Origin: Alphaproteobacteria bacterium
Lineage (GTDB): Bacteria > Pseudomonadota > Alphaproteobacteria > Micavibrionales > Micavibrionaceae
Direction of reading: 5' to 3'
Assembly: GCA_002401965.1 (NCBI GenBank)
Contig: NVUR01000004.1
Span: 38,535 to 102,534 of the forward strand
DNA: 64,000 nt
This document shows positions 1 through 8,307 of this stretch, one piece after another (position 1 is the first letter of the stretch; each line of letters opens with the position of its first letter). Position numbers and translations under genes: made by a program. The notes below the pieces were generated by a model. It made no database searches, was not told where the DNA came from, and saw only the letters and a program-made list of their open reading frames with translations.

Positions 1-14
1 TGAGAAATTAATAA

Positions 15-323
15 TTAGGCGAGTGAAATTGTGTTATCTATTTCAATAACAATATGATCTTTGTTATTTCCTAATTTTACGGTCGCGTTTTCTGCTAAAT
101 CAGTGGGAAATTCTTGGGAAAGTTCATCATATAAGCCAAATGAAACTGGTGTTGGCTGCCCTTTCATAATGCCTGCTCCAAAAAGATCAGAACACATATG
201 TTTTAGGCTGCTATCCGAAACCTCTGCCTTAGAAAATGTAAGCCTAAGTGCGCCCTTATTATTCTCAAAGTCACCATTATGGCATTCCGTTATTTTGCGT
301 GTGGCTTCTATCGGGGTGTCCAT
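15..323 (-). CDS. hypothetical protein, 102 aa
   Basis: Small acidic protein that I do not recognise. It has no signal peptide or membrane segment and contains two Cys (in TECHNG and HMCSD). The start is supported by a purine-rich GAAGAAAG about 9 bases upstream on the minus strand. It is divergent from the acyl-CoA dehydrogenase gene at 468. The overlapping plus-strand frame 61-408 looks like its shadow. A cytoplasmic location is inferred only from the lack of targeting signals. Confidence 0.55.
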   Translation of the reverse strand: MDTPIEATRKITECHNGDFENNKGALRLTFSKAEVSDSSLKHMCSDLFGAGIMKGQPTPVSFGLYDELSQEFPTDLAENATVKLGNNKDHIVIEIDNTISLA

Positions 324-467
324 AATTATACTTTCTTCAATTTATAGAATTGTTTTACCACGTATTATGATGAATGGTCAAATTTCAGGCATTAAGGCTC
401 GCTTATGACTTCTTCGCTTTTCTTACTTATGGTATAATCAACGGACGATAAATCAGAAAGGTTTCGA

Positions 468-2252
468 ATGCCCGTTTATACCCCACCAATCAATGATATC
501 CGTTTCATCTTGCATGATGTTTTAAAAGCAGAGAGCCTGTCCGAATTATACGAAGATTTCTCGATGGAACTTGCCGATCAAATTCTCGAAGAAGGCGGAA
601 AATTGTGCGAGGAAGTATTCTTTCCCTTAAACCAAAGTGGTGATGGCGAGGGATGCGTGTTAGAGAACGATAAAGTCACCACGCCAAAAGGCTTTAAAGA
701 GGCCTATGATACTTTTGCAGAGAATGGCTGGTGTGGCTTGGCATCTGATCCTAATTATGGTGGCATGGGCATGCCGATGTTGATTAATACCGCGATGAAG
801 GAAATGCTGTGTTCGTCCAACATGTCACTGTCGATGTATCCGGGGCTGTCTTATGGCGCGTATGAGGCGTTACATAAGTTCGGAACGGATGCGCTGAAAG
901 ATTTATACCTCCCCAAATTGGTGGAAGGTATTTGGTCAGGAACGATGTGCTTGACCGAGCCGCATTGTGGAACGGACTTAGGCTTAATCAAAACCAAAGC
1001 CATTCCTAATGATGATGGCGCTTATAAAATCACAGGAACCAAGATTTTCATTTCCGCAGGCGAGCATGATTTAACCGAGAATATTATCCACCTTGTATTG
1101 GCGAAATTGCCCGATGCACCAGACGGCGTGCGCGGAATTTCTTTGTTTATCGTTCCCAAATTCTTGCCCAACGAGGATGGCAGTATTGGCGATCGTAACG
1201 CGGTGTCTTGCGGATCGTTAGAGCATAAAATGGGCATCAAGGCGAATTCAACTTGCGTAATGAATTTCGATGATGCCACGGGCTGGCTTGTCGGTGCGCC
1301 GCATAAAGGCTTGCGTGCGATGTTTGCGATGATGAATGATGCGCGCCTTGGCGTAGCGATGCAGGGACTTGGCATTGCCGAGGTTGCCTATCAAAACGGC
1401 GTTGCTTACGCGAAAGAACGCCTGCAAATGCGTAGCCTAACAGGCGCGAAAGAACCTGATAAGCCCGCCGATCCAATTATCGTACATCCTGATATTCGCC
1501 GGATGTTGATGATATCCAAAGCCATTACCGAAGGTGGTCGCGCTCTATCTTATTGGGTCGGGATGGAGCTTGATATTTCCCTGAAACATGCAGACGAGAA
1601 AGAGCGTCAACGCGCCGATGATTTGGTTGCGTTATTAACCCCGATCTTAAAAGCCTATCAAACTGATATGGGGTCAAAGGTCGCCAATATGACGATGCAG
1701 ATTTACGGCGGTCATGGCTATATCTGGGAAAGCGGTGTAGAGCAATATGTCCGTGATGCGCGCATTGCCCAGATATATGAGGGCGCAAATGGTGTTCAGG
1801 CACTTGATCTTGTCGGGCGGAAAATGCCACAGAATTTCGGGCGTCTATTGCGTCGATTCTTCCACCCTGTTCAAGAGTTTATTGAGCAGCATCAAGGCAA
1901 TGCCGAAATGCAGGAGTTCATATTTCCACTGGCTAAATCCTTTATGAAGTTGCAACAATCCACCGCGATGGTCGCACAACAATCCCTTAAAAATCCTGAT
2001 GAAGCAGGCGCTGCCTCCGTTGATTATTTGCGCCATTTTGCTTTGGTTGCTATGACATTTATGTGGTGCCGTATGGTTTTGGTGGCACAGGATAAGCTGG
2101 CTAAAGGCGAAGGCGATAAAGCATTTTATGAGGCTAAAATCAAAACCGCACAGTTCTTTATGGCAAGAATGCTGCCCGAAGCCGATGCGCGCTTTAAAAT
2201 GGTGCTTGCCGGTGCAGATACTTTGATGGCACCTGCGGCTGAGTCATTTTAA
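468..2252 (+). CDS. acyl-CoA dehydrogenase, long C-terminal-extended type
   Basis: FAD-dependent acyl-CoA dehydrogenase of 594 aa that would introduce the alpha-beta double bond in acyl-CoA thioesters. The N-terminal helical domain covers about residues 1-155. The central beta domain has the family motif MCLTEPHCGTDLG near residue 160. The C-terminal helical domain has IYGGHGYIWESGVEQYVRD and the IYEGANGVQALDL motif near 440-450. A further ~120-residue C-terminal extension is typical of the FadE/DmdC-like subgroup (methylthiopropionyl-CoA dehydrogenase and medium/long-chain relatives). AGAAAGG lies 8-9 bases before the ATG. It is monocistronic, with no electron-transfer flavoprotein genes beside it. 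The family call is sure; the substrate cannot be read from sequence. Confidence 0.93.
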   Translation: MPVYTPPINDIRFILHDVLKAESLSELYEDFSMELADQILEEGGKLCEEVFFPLNQSGDGEGCVLENDKVTTPKGFKEAYDTFAENGWCGLASDPNYGGMGMPMLINTAMKEMLCSSNMSLSMYPGLSYGAYEALHKFGTDALKDLYLPKLVEGIWSGTMCLTEPHCGTDLGLIKTKAIPNDDGAYKITGTKIFISAGEHDLTENIIHLVLAKLPDAPDGVRGISLFIVPKFLPNEDGSIGDRNAVSCGSLEHKMGIKANSTCVMNFDDATGWLVGAPHKGLRAMFAMMNDARLGVAMQGLGIAEVAYQNGVAYAKERLQMRSLTGAKEPDKPADPIIVHPDIRRMLMISKAITEGGRALSYWVGMELDISLKHADEKERQRADDLVALLTPILKAYQTDMGSKVANMTMQIYGGHGYIWESGVEQYVRDARIAQIYEGANGVQALDLVGRKMPQNFGRLLRRFFHPVQEFIEQHQGNAEMQEFIFPLAKSFMKLQQSTAMVAQQSLKNPDEAGAASVDYLRHFALVAMTFMWCRMVLVAQDKLAKGEGDKAFYEAKIKTAQFFMARMLPEADARFKMVLAGADTLMAPAAESF

Positions 2253-2309
2253 AGCGACTTGGCTTATTAGTTTGTTTGTAGAATTTTCTTCCGAAAAACA
2301 TCTTAAGCT

Positions 2310-2325
2310 ATTGTTTTAAAACAAT
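2310..2325. repeat. perfect 16-bp palindrome ATTGTTTTAAAACAAT
   Basis: Self-complementary AT-only-core palindrome about 60 bp after the acyl-CoA dehydrogenase stop. There is no loop and no G/C-rich stem, so it looks more like a protein-binding site than a classical terminator. Its function is unknown. The rest of 2253-2452 shows nothing else I can support. Confidence 0.4.
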
Positions 2326-2452
2326 TTAGACCCTAAGCGTTTAGAACTGTGTTTTCCGCAATGACTCCAGTGTCACCTCACCATATCAATATAGCATAAT
2401 ATTCCTATTTCATCAAGAATCAAAGCTGATTGAAGGGGTGGTGAGTATGAAA

Positions 2453-2528
2453 TGGTGCGCCCGGCAGGATTTGAACCTGCGACCCTTGGTTTCGGAAACC
2501 AATGCTCTATCCCCTGAGCTACGGGCGC
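2453..2528 (-). tRNA. tRNA-Arg (anticodon CCG), CCA encoded
   Basis: Read on the minus strand, the gene starts GCGCCCG and ends CGGGCGC-A-CCA, giving a perfect 7-bp acceptor stem with an encoded CCA. The D-arm has GTAGCTCAGGGGATAGAGC. The anticodon stem TTGGT/ACCAA encloses TTCCGAA, which gives anticodon CCG (reads CGG, Arg). The T-arm carries GGTTCAAATCC. The length is 76 nt. It stands alone. A 22-nt near-copy of its 5' end lies about 1 kb upstream of the tRNA, at 3513-3534. Confidence 0.97.
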
Positions 2529-2533
2529 TTAAC
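2512..2533. repeat. tRNA 5'-end repeat, copy 1 (possible att core)
   Basis: The sequence ccctgagctacgggcgcttaac covers the D-arm/acceptor side of tRNA-Arg and its flank. It matches 20 of 22 bases with the copy at 3513-3534 in direct orientation. The interval between the copies is 1.0 kb and holds one unknown gene. Confidence 0.5.
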
Positions 2534-2799
2534 ATTTAAAAACAACAGCTTAAGATATAGCCTCAAGTTCCAGTATTTTGCTCAGGCGACATATGGAGGG
2601 TAGGTAATTAATATGCGCGCCCCTCAAACTATGCTGAACATCACCCTTGTAAACAAATCTCACCCTAGTGTAAACCGCTTTAGCAAGGACAGAGGAGGAA
2701 ATTAGGGGGTGCTGATTTGTTAATATAAAAAACCGCCAAAATATTTAGTGTATTTTTAAACGCCTTCGGCCAATAGCGAGCATTGGAAAATACAATAAG

Positions 2800-3405
2800 C
2801 TACTTAACTGATTTCTCGCATGATTTACAGTTTTTTTTCTGTACTAACCTTATATCAAATGCTGGGTAATCTTCCATAGATACAGGTGCTAACTCTGTAA
2901 ATACGGCATAACAATAGTCAAATGCCGCTTTAATATTTAATCCCCCTGTTGCCAATTGTTTATCCAAGGCATGGAGAACTCCGCTCCTATCCTTATTGAC
3001 GGCACGTCTTAAGTTATGAATTTTAGGAAAATATGTTTGCCTAATATTGCTTTCAGAGAAAGTTGCTTTGTAGCATTCATGACATGAAAATTTGTCTTTA
3101 TAGTGATTATCGACATGTCCGCTTGCCCCCTTACAAATAGCTCTAATTTGATATGTATCAGCACTCCTAGCTGCGATAGCAACCGCCTGGGCTTTATTGA
3201 CCGCTTCAGCTTCACTTAAGTCTTTATGATAAGTATAGTAAGATTCCTCTGCTACTAAGTAATGAGTAAGTATATCTGATTTGATGATATTAAGCGTACC
3301 CTTTTTACCAGCGATCATCGGAGTTGTAATAGGATCAGGCTTGAAATCTAGACGTCTTTTTGCTGCTTCCATTTTAGATATAATCTCTTTTACGTGATCA
3401 TTCAT
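2800..3405 (-). CDS. hypothetical protein with CxxC pairs, 201 aa
   Basis: I do not recognise this protein. It is Lys-rich and soluble. A CHEC pair near residue 113 and a CKSC pair at the extreme C-terminus suggest metal binding or a redox pair. A further His/Asn-rich stretch (HVDNHYKDKF) precedes the first pair. The gene is clearly more AT-rich than its neighbours and lies between two copies of the tRNA-Arg 5' end, so it may be the cargo of a very small or decayed integrated element. No integrase is visible. The flanks 2534-2799 and 3406-3512 hold no other gene I can support. Confidence 0.6.
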   Translation of the reverse strand: MNDHVKEIISKMEAAKRRLDFKPDPITTPMIAGKKGTLNIIKSDILTHYLVAEESYYTYHKDLSEAEAVNKAQAVAIAARSADTYQIRAICKGASGHVDNHYKDKFSCHECYKATFSESNIRQTYFPKIHNLRRAVNKDRSGVLHALDKQLATGGLNIKAAFDYCYAVFTELAPVSMEDYPAFDIRLVQKKNCKSCEKSVK

Positions 3406-3464
3406 TTCTTTAGCTGCCTAAATAATTAATTGTTACTAGTTTTATTTTAAAAAATATCGCCAAT

Positions 3465-3490
3465 GTCCGCTTCGGGCGATTAGCAGACGC
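3465..3490. repeat. imperfect hairpin next to the tRNA fragment
   Basis: GTCcGCT and AGCaGAC arms enclose a 10-nt spacer in the noncoding stretch after the CxxC gene. It has no T-tract, so it is unlikely to be a terminator. It may be a remnant intergenic repeat. Confidence 0.25.
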
Positions 3491-3512
3491 TTAACAATAA
3501 ACCCATATTTTA

Positions 3513-3534
3513 CCCTGAGCTACGGGTACTTAAC
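3513..3534. repeat. tRNA 5'-end repeat, copy 2 (tRNA fragment)
   Basis: The sequence ccctgagctacgggtacttaac has 20/22 identity to 2512-2533. The neighbouring sequence cannot be folded into the rest of a tRNA, so this is a fragment and not a second gene. From 3535 to 3815 I see no supported gene. Confidence 0.5.
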
Positions 3535-3815
3535 GATTATAAATATGATTATAATCCAAAAAGGACAGAGCGCGACACGCAAGAGATGAAAAAAGCGCCC
3601 GACGTAAAACGCCGAACGCCTTCAACCTAAGAAACTAAATTATTACTCAATTCCAATATGATATGCTCACCACTCAAAGCGATCATAAAAGAAGAAATTC
3701 CACCCATACATATATCTATTTTCATATAAAATCATATAAATTAGTCAGGAGCAACCCATGATATACATATTTATCACCATCCCTGTGAAAATTCAATGAT
3801 GAGTATAGAATCAGC

Positions 3816-4766
3816 CTAAGACGACCCCGAAGAAGAGACCATTTGAAGAAAGACATCCTCCAGATTGCTTTGCTCTGTCGTGATATCAACGATACCGTAT
3901 CCTGCCTTCTGGAGAGCCTCAATGATATGCCCAACGTGAATATCCGTAGAATTATAGCGCACCACCAAAGTGCGATCCCCCGTCACATCACAATCAAATT
4001 GTGATAATTTCCCCGCCACGTCAGAAACATCACGATCCAGCACAAAAGTCACACTCTTGTAATCAAGACGCCCCAAAAGTGTGTTTTTATCCTCGCACAC
4101 AACAACCTGCCCATGGTTAATGATCGCGATTCGGTCACAAAGTTCCTCTGCTTCCTCCAGATAATGGGTTGTTAATAGGATGGTCACGCCTTGCGCGTTC
4201 AGCATTTTCACATTATCCCAAAGCTGGCGGCGCAGTTCAATATCCACGCCTGCTGTTGGCTCATCCAGAACCAGAATCGGCGGGTTATGCACCATCGCCT
4301 TGCCCATCAACAGGCGACGTTTCATACCACCTGAAAGCGCGCGTACATAGGCATCCTTTTGATCGGATAGCCCTACGATCTCCAAAATTTCTTCTGATCG
4401 CCGCTCCGCCTTTGGCACGCCGTATAAGCCGGCCTGAAGCTCCAACGATTCCAGTGGTGTAAAATACGGGTCAAAGTTAATCTCTTGCGGGACGACACCG
4501 ATACAGGATTTTGCATTACGCTCATTCACATCAATATCGAAATTCCATATTTTGACCGAGCCAGAGCTTTTCACCACCAAACCCGCCATAATATTGATAA
4601 TCGTAGATTTCCCCGCCCCGTTAGGACCAAGCAACCCAAAGATAGATCCCCTCGGGATATCCAAAGTGATATTATTAAGCGCAACTTTTTCGCTCATGCG
4701 TTTGCTGGCTTTATAGGTTTTATTCAGATTTTTAATTTCAATCGCATTTATCATACGATGAATCAT
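3816..4766 (-). CDS. ABC-2 type transporter ATP-binding protein
   Basis: Nucleotide-binding subunit of an ABC exporter, about 316 aa. It has Walker A GLLGPNGAGKST, the signature LSGGMKRRLLMGKAM, Walker B ILVLDEPTAGVD and the switch His in LLTTHYLEEAEELCDR. About 80 C-terminal residues resemble the extension seen in CcmA/NodI/DrrA-like ATPases. Upstream in-frame codons would extend the protein into the preceding hydrolase gene, so I start at MIHRMINAIEIKN; the second Met (4754) is equally possible and neither has a good ribosome-binding site. It follows the hydrolase gene by about 50 bp on the same strand. No ABC-2 permease lies next to it. Confidence 0.88.
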   Translation of the reverse strand: MIHRMINAIEIKNLNKTYKASKRMSEKVALNNITLDIPRGSIFGLLGPNGAGKSTIINIMAGLVVKSSGSVKIWNFDIDVNERNAKSCIGVVPQEINFDPYFTPLESLELQAGLYGVPKAERRSEEILEIVGLSDQKDAYVRALSGGMKRRLLMGKAMVHNPPILVLDEPTAGVDIELRRQLWDNVKMLNAQGVTILLTTHYLEEAEELCDRIAIINHGQVVVCEDKNTLLGRLDYKSVTFVLDRDVSDVAGKLSQFDCDVTGDRTLVVRYNSTDIHVGHIIEALQKAGYGIVDITTEQSNLEDVFLQMVSSSGSS

Positions 4767-4815
4767 GGGGATTTTTATATAAGAAGTAAAGAAGGATTTA
4801 TGAGTATGCGATTCG

Positions 4816-5736
4816 TTAAGAATATGCCCCGCAATGATTTTCCAGCCACAATAGCGACGCATCATCACCCTTTAAATATGCATCCCAAAAGGCAAGAGCA
4901 GCGTGTTTGATCTCTTCTTCATGCTCATCACGCTTTAGATTCTTCGCTAGCTTCCCGCGTGTGCCGTTATAGACCATGTGATCACCATCTTCTAAAACTT
5001 GCAGATATTGCTCCGGATGGTTGGCGTGTTCGCGCACAATCAGGCGATGCTCATAGCCATAATCCTCCAGAGGGGAAGCGTCATCTGTACCCGTCATGTG
5101 AAGAAGCGGCATATCAATCGTGGCATAGATATCTTCTGGTGACGCGTCCGTTAAATGAGCGATTGGCACGGGGCTGTAGGCAATACCGCAAGAAATTCGT
5201 GCATCGCGCATATTTGCTAATTGACCATCAATATCAGGGAACATCATTCCCGCCATCACTTGGGTTGTCAGCGCGCCAAAACTATGCCCCGACATACCAA
5301 TACGGGTCATATCCATATAGCGGCCAATATCAGGATTTTCAGATGCCCAATCAACAAGTTGATCCAACACAAAAGGCACATCATGCATACGGTTTAATGT
5401 TGTTTCACGCGAAATAGTGGCCTTTTGCAAGACATCCCAAGCGTGACCACCTTTACCTTCCCATAGACTGCTGTCTGTACCAATATGGGTAACGTGAACA
5501 AGGATATAACCCTGCCCCGCCAAAAAACGGGAAATAAAAGCTGCACCATCACGGTTTCCACCGAATCCATGGCTCCAGATAACAACTGGAATCTGATCTA
5601 AATCATGTCCCTCGGGGTAATATATTTTATACGGCACGCAGCGTCCGTCACGCGCACTGTCAATAAATTCGCCACGCTTTAATAAAACCCTGTAAGGATC
5701 ATCCCTTAAAGCCGTTTGCGGAGACCAGATACTCAT
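4816..5736 (-). CDS. alpha/beta hydrolase, platelet-activating-factor acetylhydrolase-like
   Basis: Serine hydrolase of 306 aa. The oxyanion region is VVIWSHGFGGNRDG near residue 50. The nucleophile elbow is GMSGHSFGAL near 150, the acid loop is MTGTDDASP, and the likely catalytic His is in EDGDHMVYNG near 258. No signal peptide is apparent, so it is probably cytoplasmic. It lies 9 bp after sspB on the same strand and ahead of the ABC ATPase, suggesting one transcript. The fold is sure; the substrate is unknown (dienelactone-hydrolase-like or PAF-AH-like esterase). Confidence 0.82.
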   Translation of the reverse strand: MSIWSPQTALRDDPYRVLLKRGEFIDSARDGRCVPYKIYYPEGHDLDQIPVVIWSHGFGGNRDGAAFISRFLAGQGYILVHVTHIGTDSSLWEGKGGHAWDVLQKATISRETTLNRMHDVPFVLDQLVDWASENPDIGRYMDMTRIGMSGHSFGALTTQVMAGMMFPDIDGQLANMRDARISCGIAYSPVPIAHLTDASPEDIYATIDMPLLHMTGTDDASPLEDYGYEHRLIVREHANHPEQYLQVLEDGDHMVYNGTRGKLAKNLKRDEHEEEIKHAALAFWDAYLKGDDASLLWLENHCGAYS

Positions 5737-5745
5737 TAAAACACT

Positions 5746-6261
5746 CTATTTTTTGCGAAATTTGTCCAGAGAGATGACCTCTCCCGTTTGAGAGGCACCG
5801 CCGCCGCCTGAACCATCAGGATCGTCAGGATCATCATCTCCCTCAGGCATTTCCTGAAGTATCAGATCATCTTCCGTAACCTCACCAAGGGGCTGGAACT
5901 GTAGCGCGAAATTCACCGACGGGTCGGCGAAGATACTAATCCCGCCCAAAGGCACAATCAGCTTTTCCGGTATATCATTAAAAGAAAGCGTCACTTCCAT
6001 CTTCTCATCATCAACCGCAAGGTCAGAGAATTGATATTGCAGAACAATAGTCATCTCCCCCGGATAACGATCACGCAGATAATCGGGAATTTGAACCCCC
6101 GGATAATCTGTCAAAAATGTTATATAGAAATGGTGGTCGCCCAGCATCCCCCCTGAGCCGTCATAGCTCTCTATCACTTCTTCAATAGCAGTACGCACAA
6201 CACTTCTCAGTGCGTTTTCTACCATTCTGTCATAGCGTAAAATATCATCATCTTCATTCAT
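5746..6261 (-). CDS. sspB: SspB, ClpXP adaptor (alphaproteobacterial type)
   Basis: Adaptor that delivers ssrA-tagged peptides to the ClpXP protease. The 171-aa protein has the conserved N-terminal substrate-binding domain, with YDRMVENALRSVV and the HHFYITFLTDYPGV strand around residues 45-60. A Gly/Asp-rich linker near 140-155 is followed by a short basic C-terminal tail ending EVISLDKFRKK, the position of the ClpX-docking segment. The tmRNA that makes its substrates is encoded only 1.6 kb away. It is probably the first gene of a unit with the downstream hydrolase. Confidence 0.93.
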   Translation of the reverse strand: MNEDDDILRYDRMVENALRSVVRTAIEEVIESYDGSGGMLGDHHFYITFLTDYPGVQIPDYLRDRYPGEMTIVLQYQFSDLAVDDEKMEVTLSFNDIPEKLIVPLGGISIFADPSVNFALQFQPLGEVTEDDLILQEMPEGDDDPDDPDGSGGGGASQTGEVISLDKFRKK

Positions 6262-6396
6262 GTATTATATGTCGCAAATATTAGGGATATAAATCAAGAG
6301 CCGTTTTCATTATTTTGCACTTTTATACAAAGGGAAATATATAAGGGGAAATGCACCCCCCCACCAAGCCTTCACCAAACAAGCATTAAACACACA

Positions 6397-7092
6397 TCAA
6401 ACCCGACGCATCGGCTTGGCACGATTCATCTCGCGCCAAGCATCAGAATTTGAAAAATCTTGTATTACCAAGGGCGTAAGTATAATCATATAAGCAAAAA
6501 GAATAGGCCATAGGAATTTATAAAAGCCCCTGCCCTGCAAAGCACCACGCGCCTTCGAATTATACAGCACTTTATAATACATCCATAAAACAGGCACGTT
6601 CCACAACAAGCCAGAGAAAAAAACCACCGATACATCAAGCTCCATGCGTTCCATCACACTGACCAGCTTAAATAGCTCCAAAACAATTAGACCAAAACCA
6701 ATCGTCGTCAGCCACCCCAAAACACAGAGCACCCCAAGCCAGAGCATATCCCCCACAGCACAAAACATATGCCGCACCCGACCACCCTTGCCCAGCGCAT
6801 AAGGCAGTACGCAAAAAGCAAGCAATATGAAAATTTCACCGTAAATTTTCAGGGGCTGCGCATAGATATAAAAGTCATATAAGCCAATCAGAATAGAGAG
6901 AATCATTGCAAACACGAAACACAGAGCTTGCCGGTACCAAATGGAAAACTCAAAGCCCTTACCAGAGACCGCCGCACCGCCCTTATATACCCGCCACAGC
7001 CAAAGATATGCACTGACAACGAAGGACATCGCACTAATCGCGCAAACGAGGTAGAGTAGAATGGGCGTATGATACATATCAGACTGAGCCAT
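6397..7092 (-). CDS. multi-pass membrane protein of unknown function
   Basis: A 231-aa integral membrane protein with about five or six hydrophobic helices (for example near 10-32, 50-72, 78-95, 115-140, 155-172 and 192-210) and Trp/Tyr-rich loops. I do not recognise a family. It begins 2 bp after the stop of the upstream alpha/beta hydrolase (7095-7766) and is probably cotranslated with it. The gap 6262-6396 contains no gene. Confidence 0.65.
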   Translation of the reverse strand: MAQSDMYHTPILLYLVCAISAMSFVVSAYLWLWRVYKGGAAVSGKGFEFSIWYRQALCFVFAMILSILIGLYDFYIYAQPLKIYGEIFILLAFCVLPYALGKGGRVRHMFCAVGDMLWLGVLCVLGWLTTIGFGLIVLELFKLVSVMERMELDVSVVFFSGLLWNVPVLWMYYKVLYNSKARGALQGRGFYKFLWPILFAYMIILTPLVIQDFSNSDAWREMNRAKPMRRV

Positions 7093-7094
7093 TC

Positions 7095-7766
7095 TTATAC
7101 TGGCCCTCCCAGATCAAAAGAAGTATCAGGGTCATTTGGTTTGTATTCAGGAACGCTATGCTCACGAATAATTTGTGCGACCTCATCCTCCTGCCCTTCA
7201 AAAACATGACCACTCTGCATATCCTTACTGGTTTTAACTTCGTGAAGCGCATGTTGATCGCTATAATCACTCAGCTCATTAAACATGCGCTTACCTGGAT
7301 TTCGATATGATCGAACGTCTGATATAATAACATTTACCGGACAATTAATCCCCTGCAACATTTCCGATGCAACAGGCATGGGGTCTAAAACCGTTATAGA
7401 AGAAAGAAGAAAATCATCAGAAACACATAAAGCCGCTGCCCCGCCCATACTGTGACCAATTAATTCAAATTGCCCGCCAATATCATTGTAATCTTCCAGA
7501 TATCCATCGACAACCTTCCTAAAGTTATTTTCGAAATGACCATGAACATTAGAAGGATCATCCACAATCAACGGCGTTTGCCCAAGGTCGGCAACGACAA
7601 CGATACGTCCTTTTTCTTCACATGCATTTTGGATTGCCTGAATAAGGGGCGCGTCCATCTGCACCAATGCCCCTGGCGCGATAAACGTTACACCTGTTGG
7701 GGTTTGGGGGGTACGAACACGCGCAAGAACACCATCATATTCAACATGCTTTTCATCTGTAGCCAT
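7095..7766 (-). CDS. alpha/beta hydrolase fold protein
   Basis: A 223-aa hydrolase. The nucleophile elbow GHSMGGAAALC is near residue 106, the first strand VTFIAPGALVQMDAP is near 25, and an Asp-bearing loop VLDPMPVAS is near 125. The His of the triad is probably in the C-terminal third (DMQSGHVFEG). It has no targeting signal. It is paired with the membrane protein at 6397-7092 and unrelated in position to the hydrolase at 4816-5736. The substrate is unknown. Confidence 0.75.
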   Translation of the reverse strand: MATDEKHVEYDGVLARVRTPQTPTGVTFIAPGALVQMDAPLIQAIQNACEEKGRIVVVADLGQTPLIVDDPSNVHGHFENNFRKVVDGYLEDYNDIGGQFELIGHSMGGAAALCVSDDFLLSSITVLDPMPVASEMLQGINCPVNVIISDVRSYRNPGKRMFNELSDYSDQHALHEVKTSKDMQSGHVFEGQEDEVAQIIREHSVPEYKPNDPDTSFDLGGPV

Positions 7767-7827
7767 ATCCGCTATCCATCTGTCCTAAAAAAATACCCAC
7801 ATTCCTATTACGAGATTGTGGGGGGAT

Positions 7828-7864
7828 AAAAAAGATGAGCCGATTCTGTTGCGAGGCTCGGCTC
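7828..7864 (-). terminator. rho-independent terminator of the tmRNA gene
   Basis: Minus-strand stem GAGCCGA/TCGGCTC with a 14-nt loop, followed by TTTTTT. It overlaps the 3' end of the tmRNA coding piece. Confidence 0.7.
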
Positions 7865-8170
7865 GGGCCCCACCTGATGGACGTTAATCCGTCAGGGATT
7901 AGAGTGTAGCATCGCTACTGCCCAATTAGGCAGCTTTGCGAACTTCACCTTCAACAACAGAGTTGTCGTTAGCTGCTACGAACGCTTTATTATCGTTTGC
8001 GTTTATAAAATTAGCCCGATAACGGCGGATACTATGCCGAACACCGTTAAAACATCTTTATTGCGCGCGTCGATCCTATTTCGACCCCATCACCTGAAAT
8101 CTGAAAACCCAAATTCCAAATGGTGGAGTCGCCGGGTACCGCCCCCGGGTCCGCAACGTTTATTCCATGT
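7846..8170 (-). ncRNA. ssrA: tmRNA, permuted two-piece form (ssrA)
   Basis: On the minus strand the acceptor piece comes first: a T-stem CCGGG/CCCGG around GGCGGTA, then CGACTCC-ACCA ending at 8121. A ~32-nt intervening segment (8089-8120) separates it from the coding piece, which starts GGGGTCGAAATAGGATCGACG at 8088. GGGGTCG pairs fully with CGACTCC (one G-U). The tag reading frame is 7926-7976 and encodes AANDNSVVEGEVRKAA followed by TAA. GTTGCG (8152-8157) can pair with CGCAAC (7848-7853), joining the two mature pieces. A 7-bp hairpin at 8156-8176 just before the acceptor piece may be a processing signal. Exact mature ends are estimates. Confidence 0.93.
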
Positions 8171-8254
8171 AAACGTGTAATGTCATAGCTGGCAAGCCAG
8201 CAAGACCATTATACGCCTATTGATATAAGAAATTCAATGAAAATAAACGAATCA

Positions 8255-8278
8255 TAAAAAAACGGCTCAACCGAGCCG
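8255..8278 (-). terminator. rho-independent terminator after the 8308-8736 gene
   Basis: The stem CGGCTC/GAGCCG with loop AACC is followed on the minus strand by a run of seven T. It separates the hypothetical gene from the tmRNA gene. Confidence 0.75.
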
Positions 8279-8307
8279 CTTAATTTTATTCAGTAAGGCA
8301 GCCTTAC

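Noticed and set aside
61..408. 115-aa plus-strand frame over the first gene
   Set aside because: No ribosome-binding site; codon pattern is the complement of the minus-strand 15-323 gene, whose start has an SD-like sequence.
1022..1830. Long minus-strand frames inside the acyl-CoA dehydrogenase gene
   Set aside because: Antisense shadows of a strongly supported conserved gene.
3009..3215. 68-aa frame inside the CxxC hypothetical gene
   Set aside because: Same strand, alternate frame, no SD, and fully contained in the 201-aa frame.
3560..3640. GC-rich AGCGCCCGACG...ACGCCGAACGCC stretch as a terminator after the ABC gene
   Set aside because: The arms pair poorly and there is no T-run on the minus strand.
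3722..3934. 70-aa minus-strand frame overlapping the end of the ABC ATPase
   Set aside because: Out of frame with the conserved ATPase C-terminus; no family similarity.
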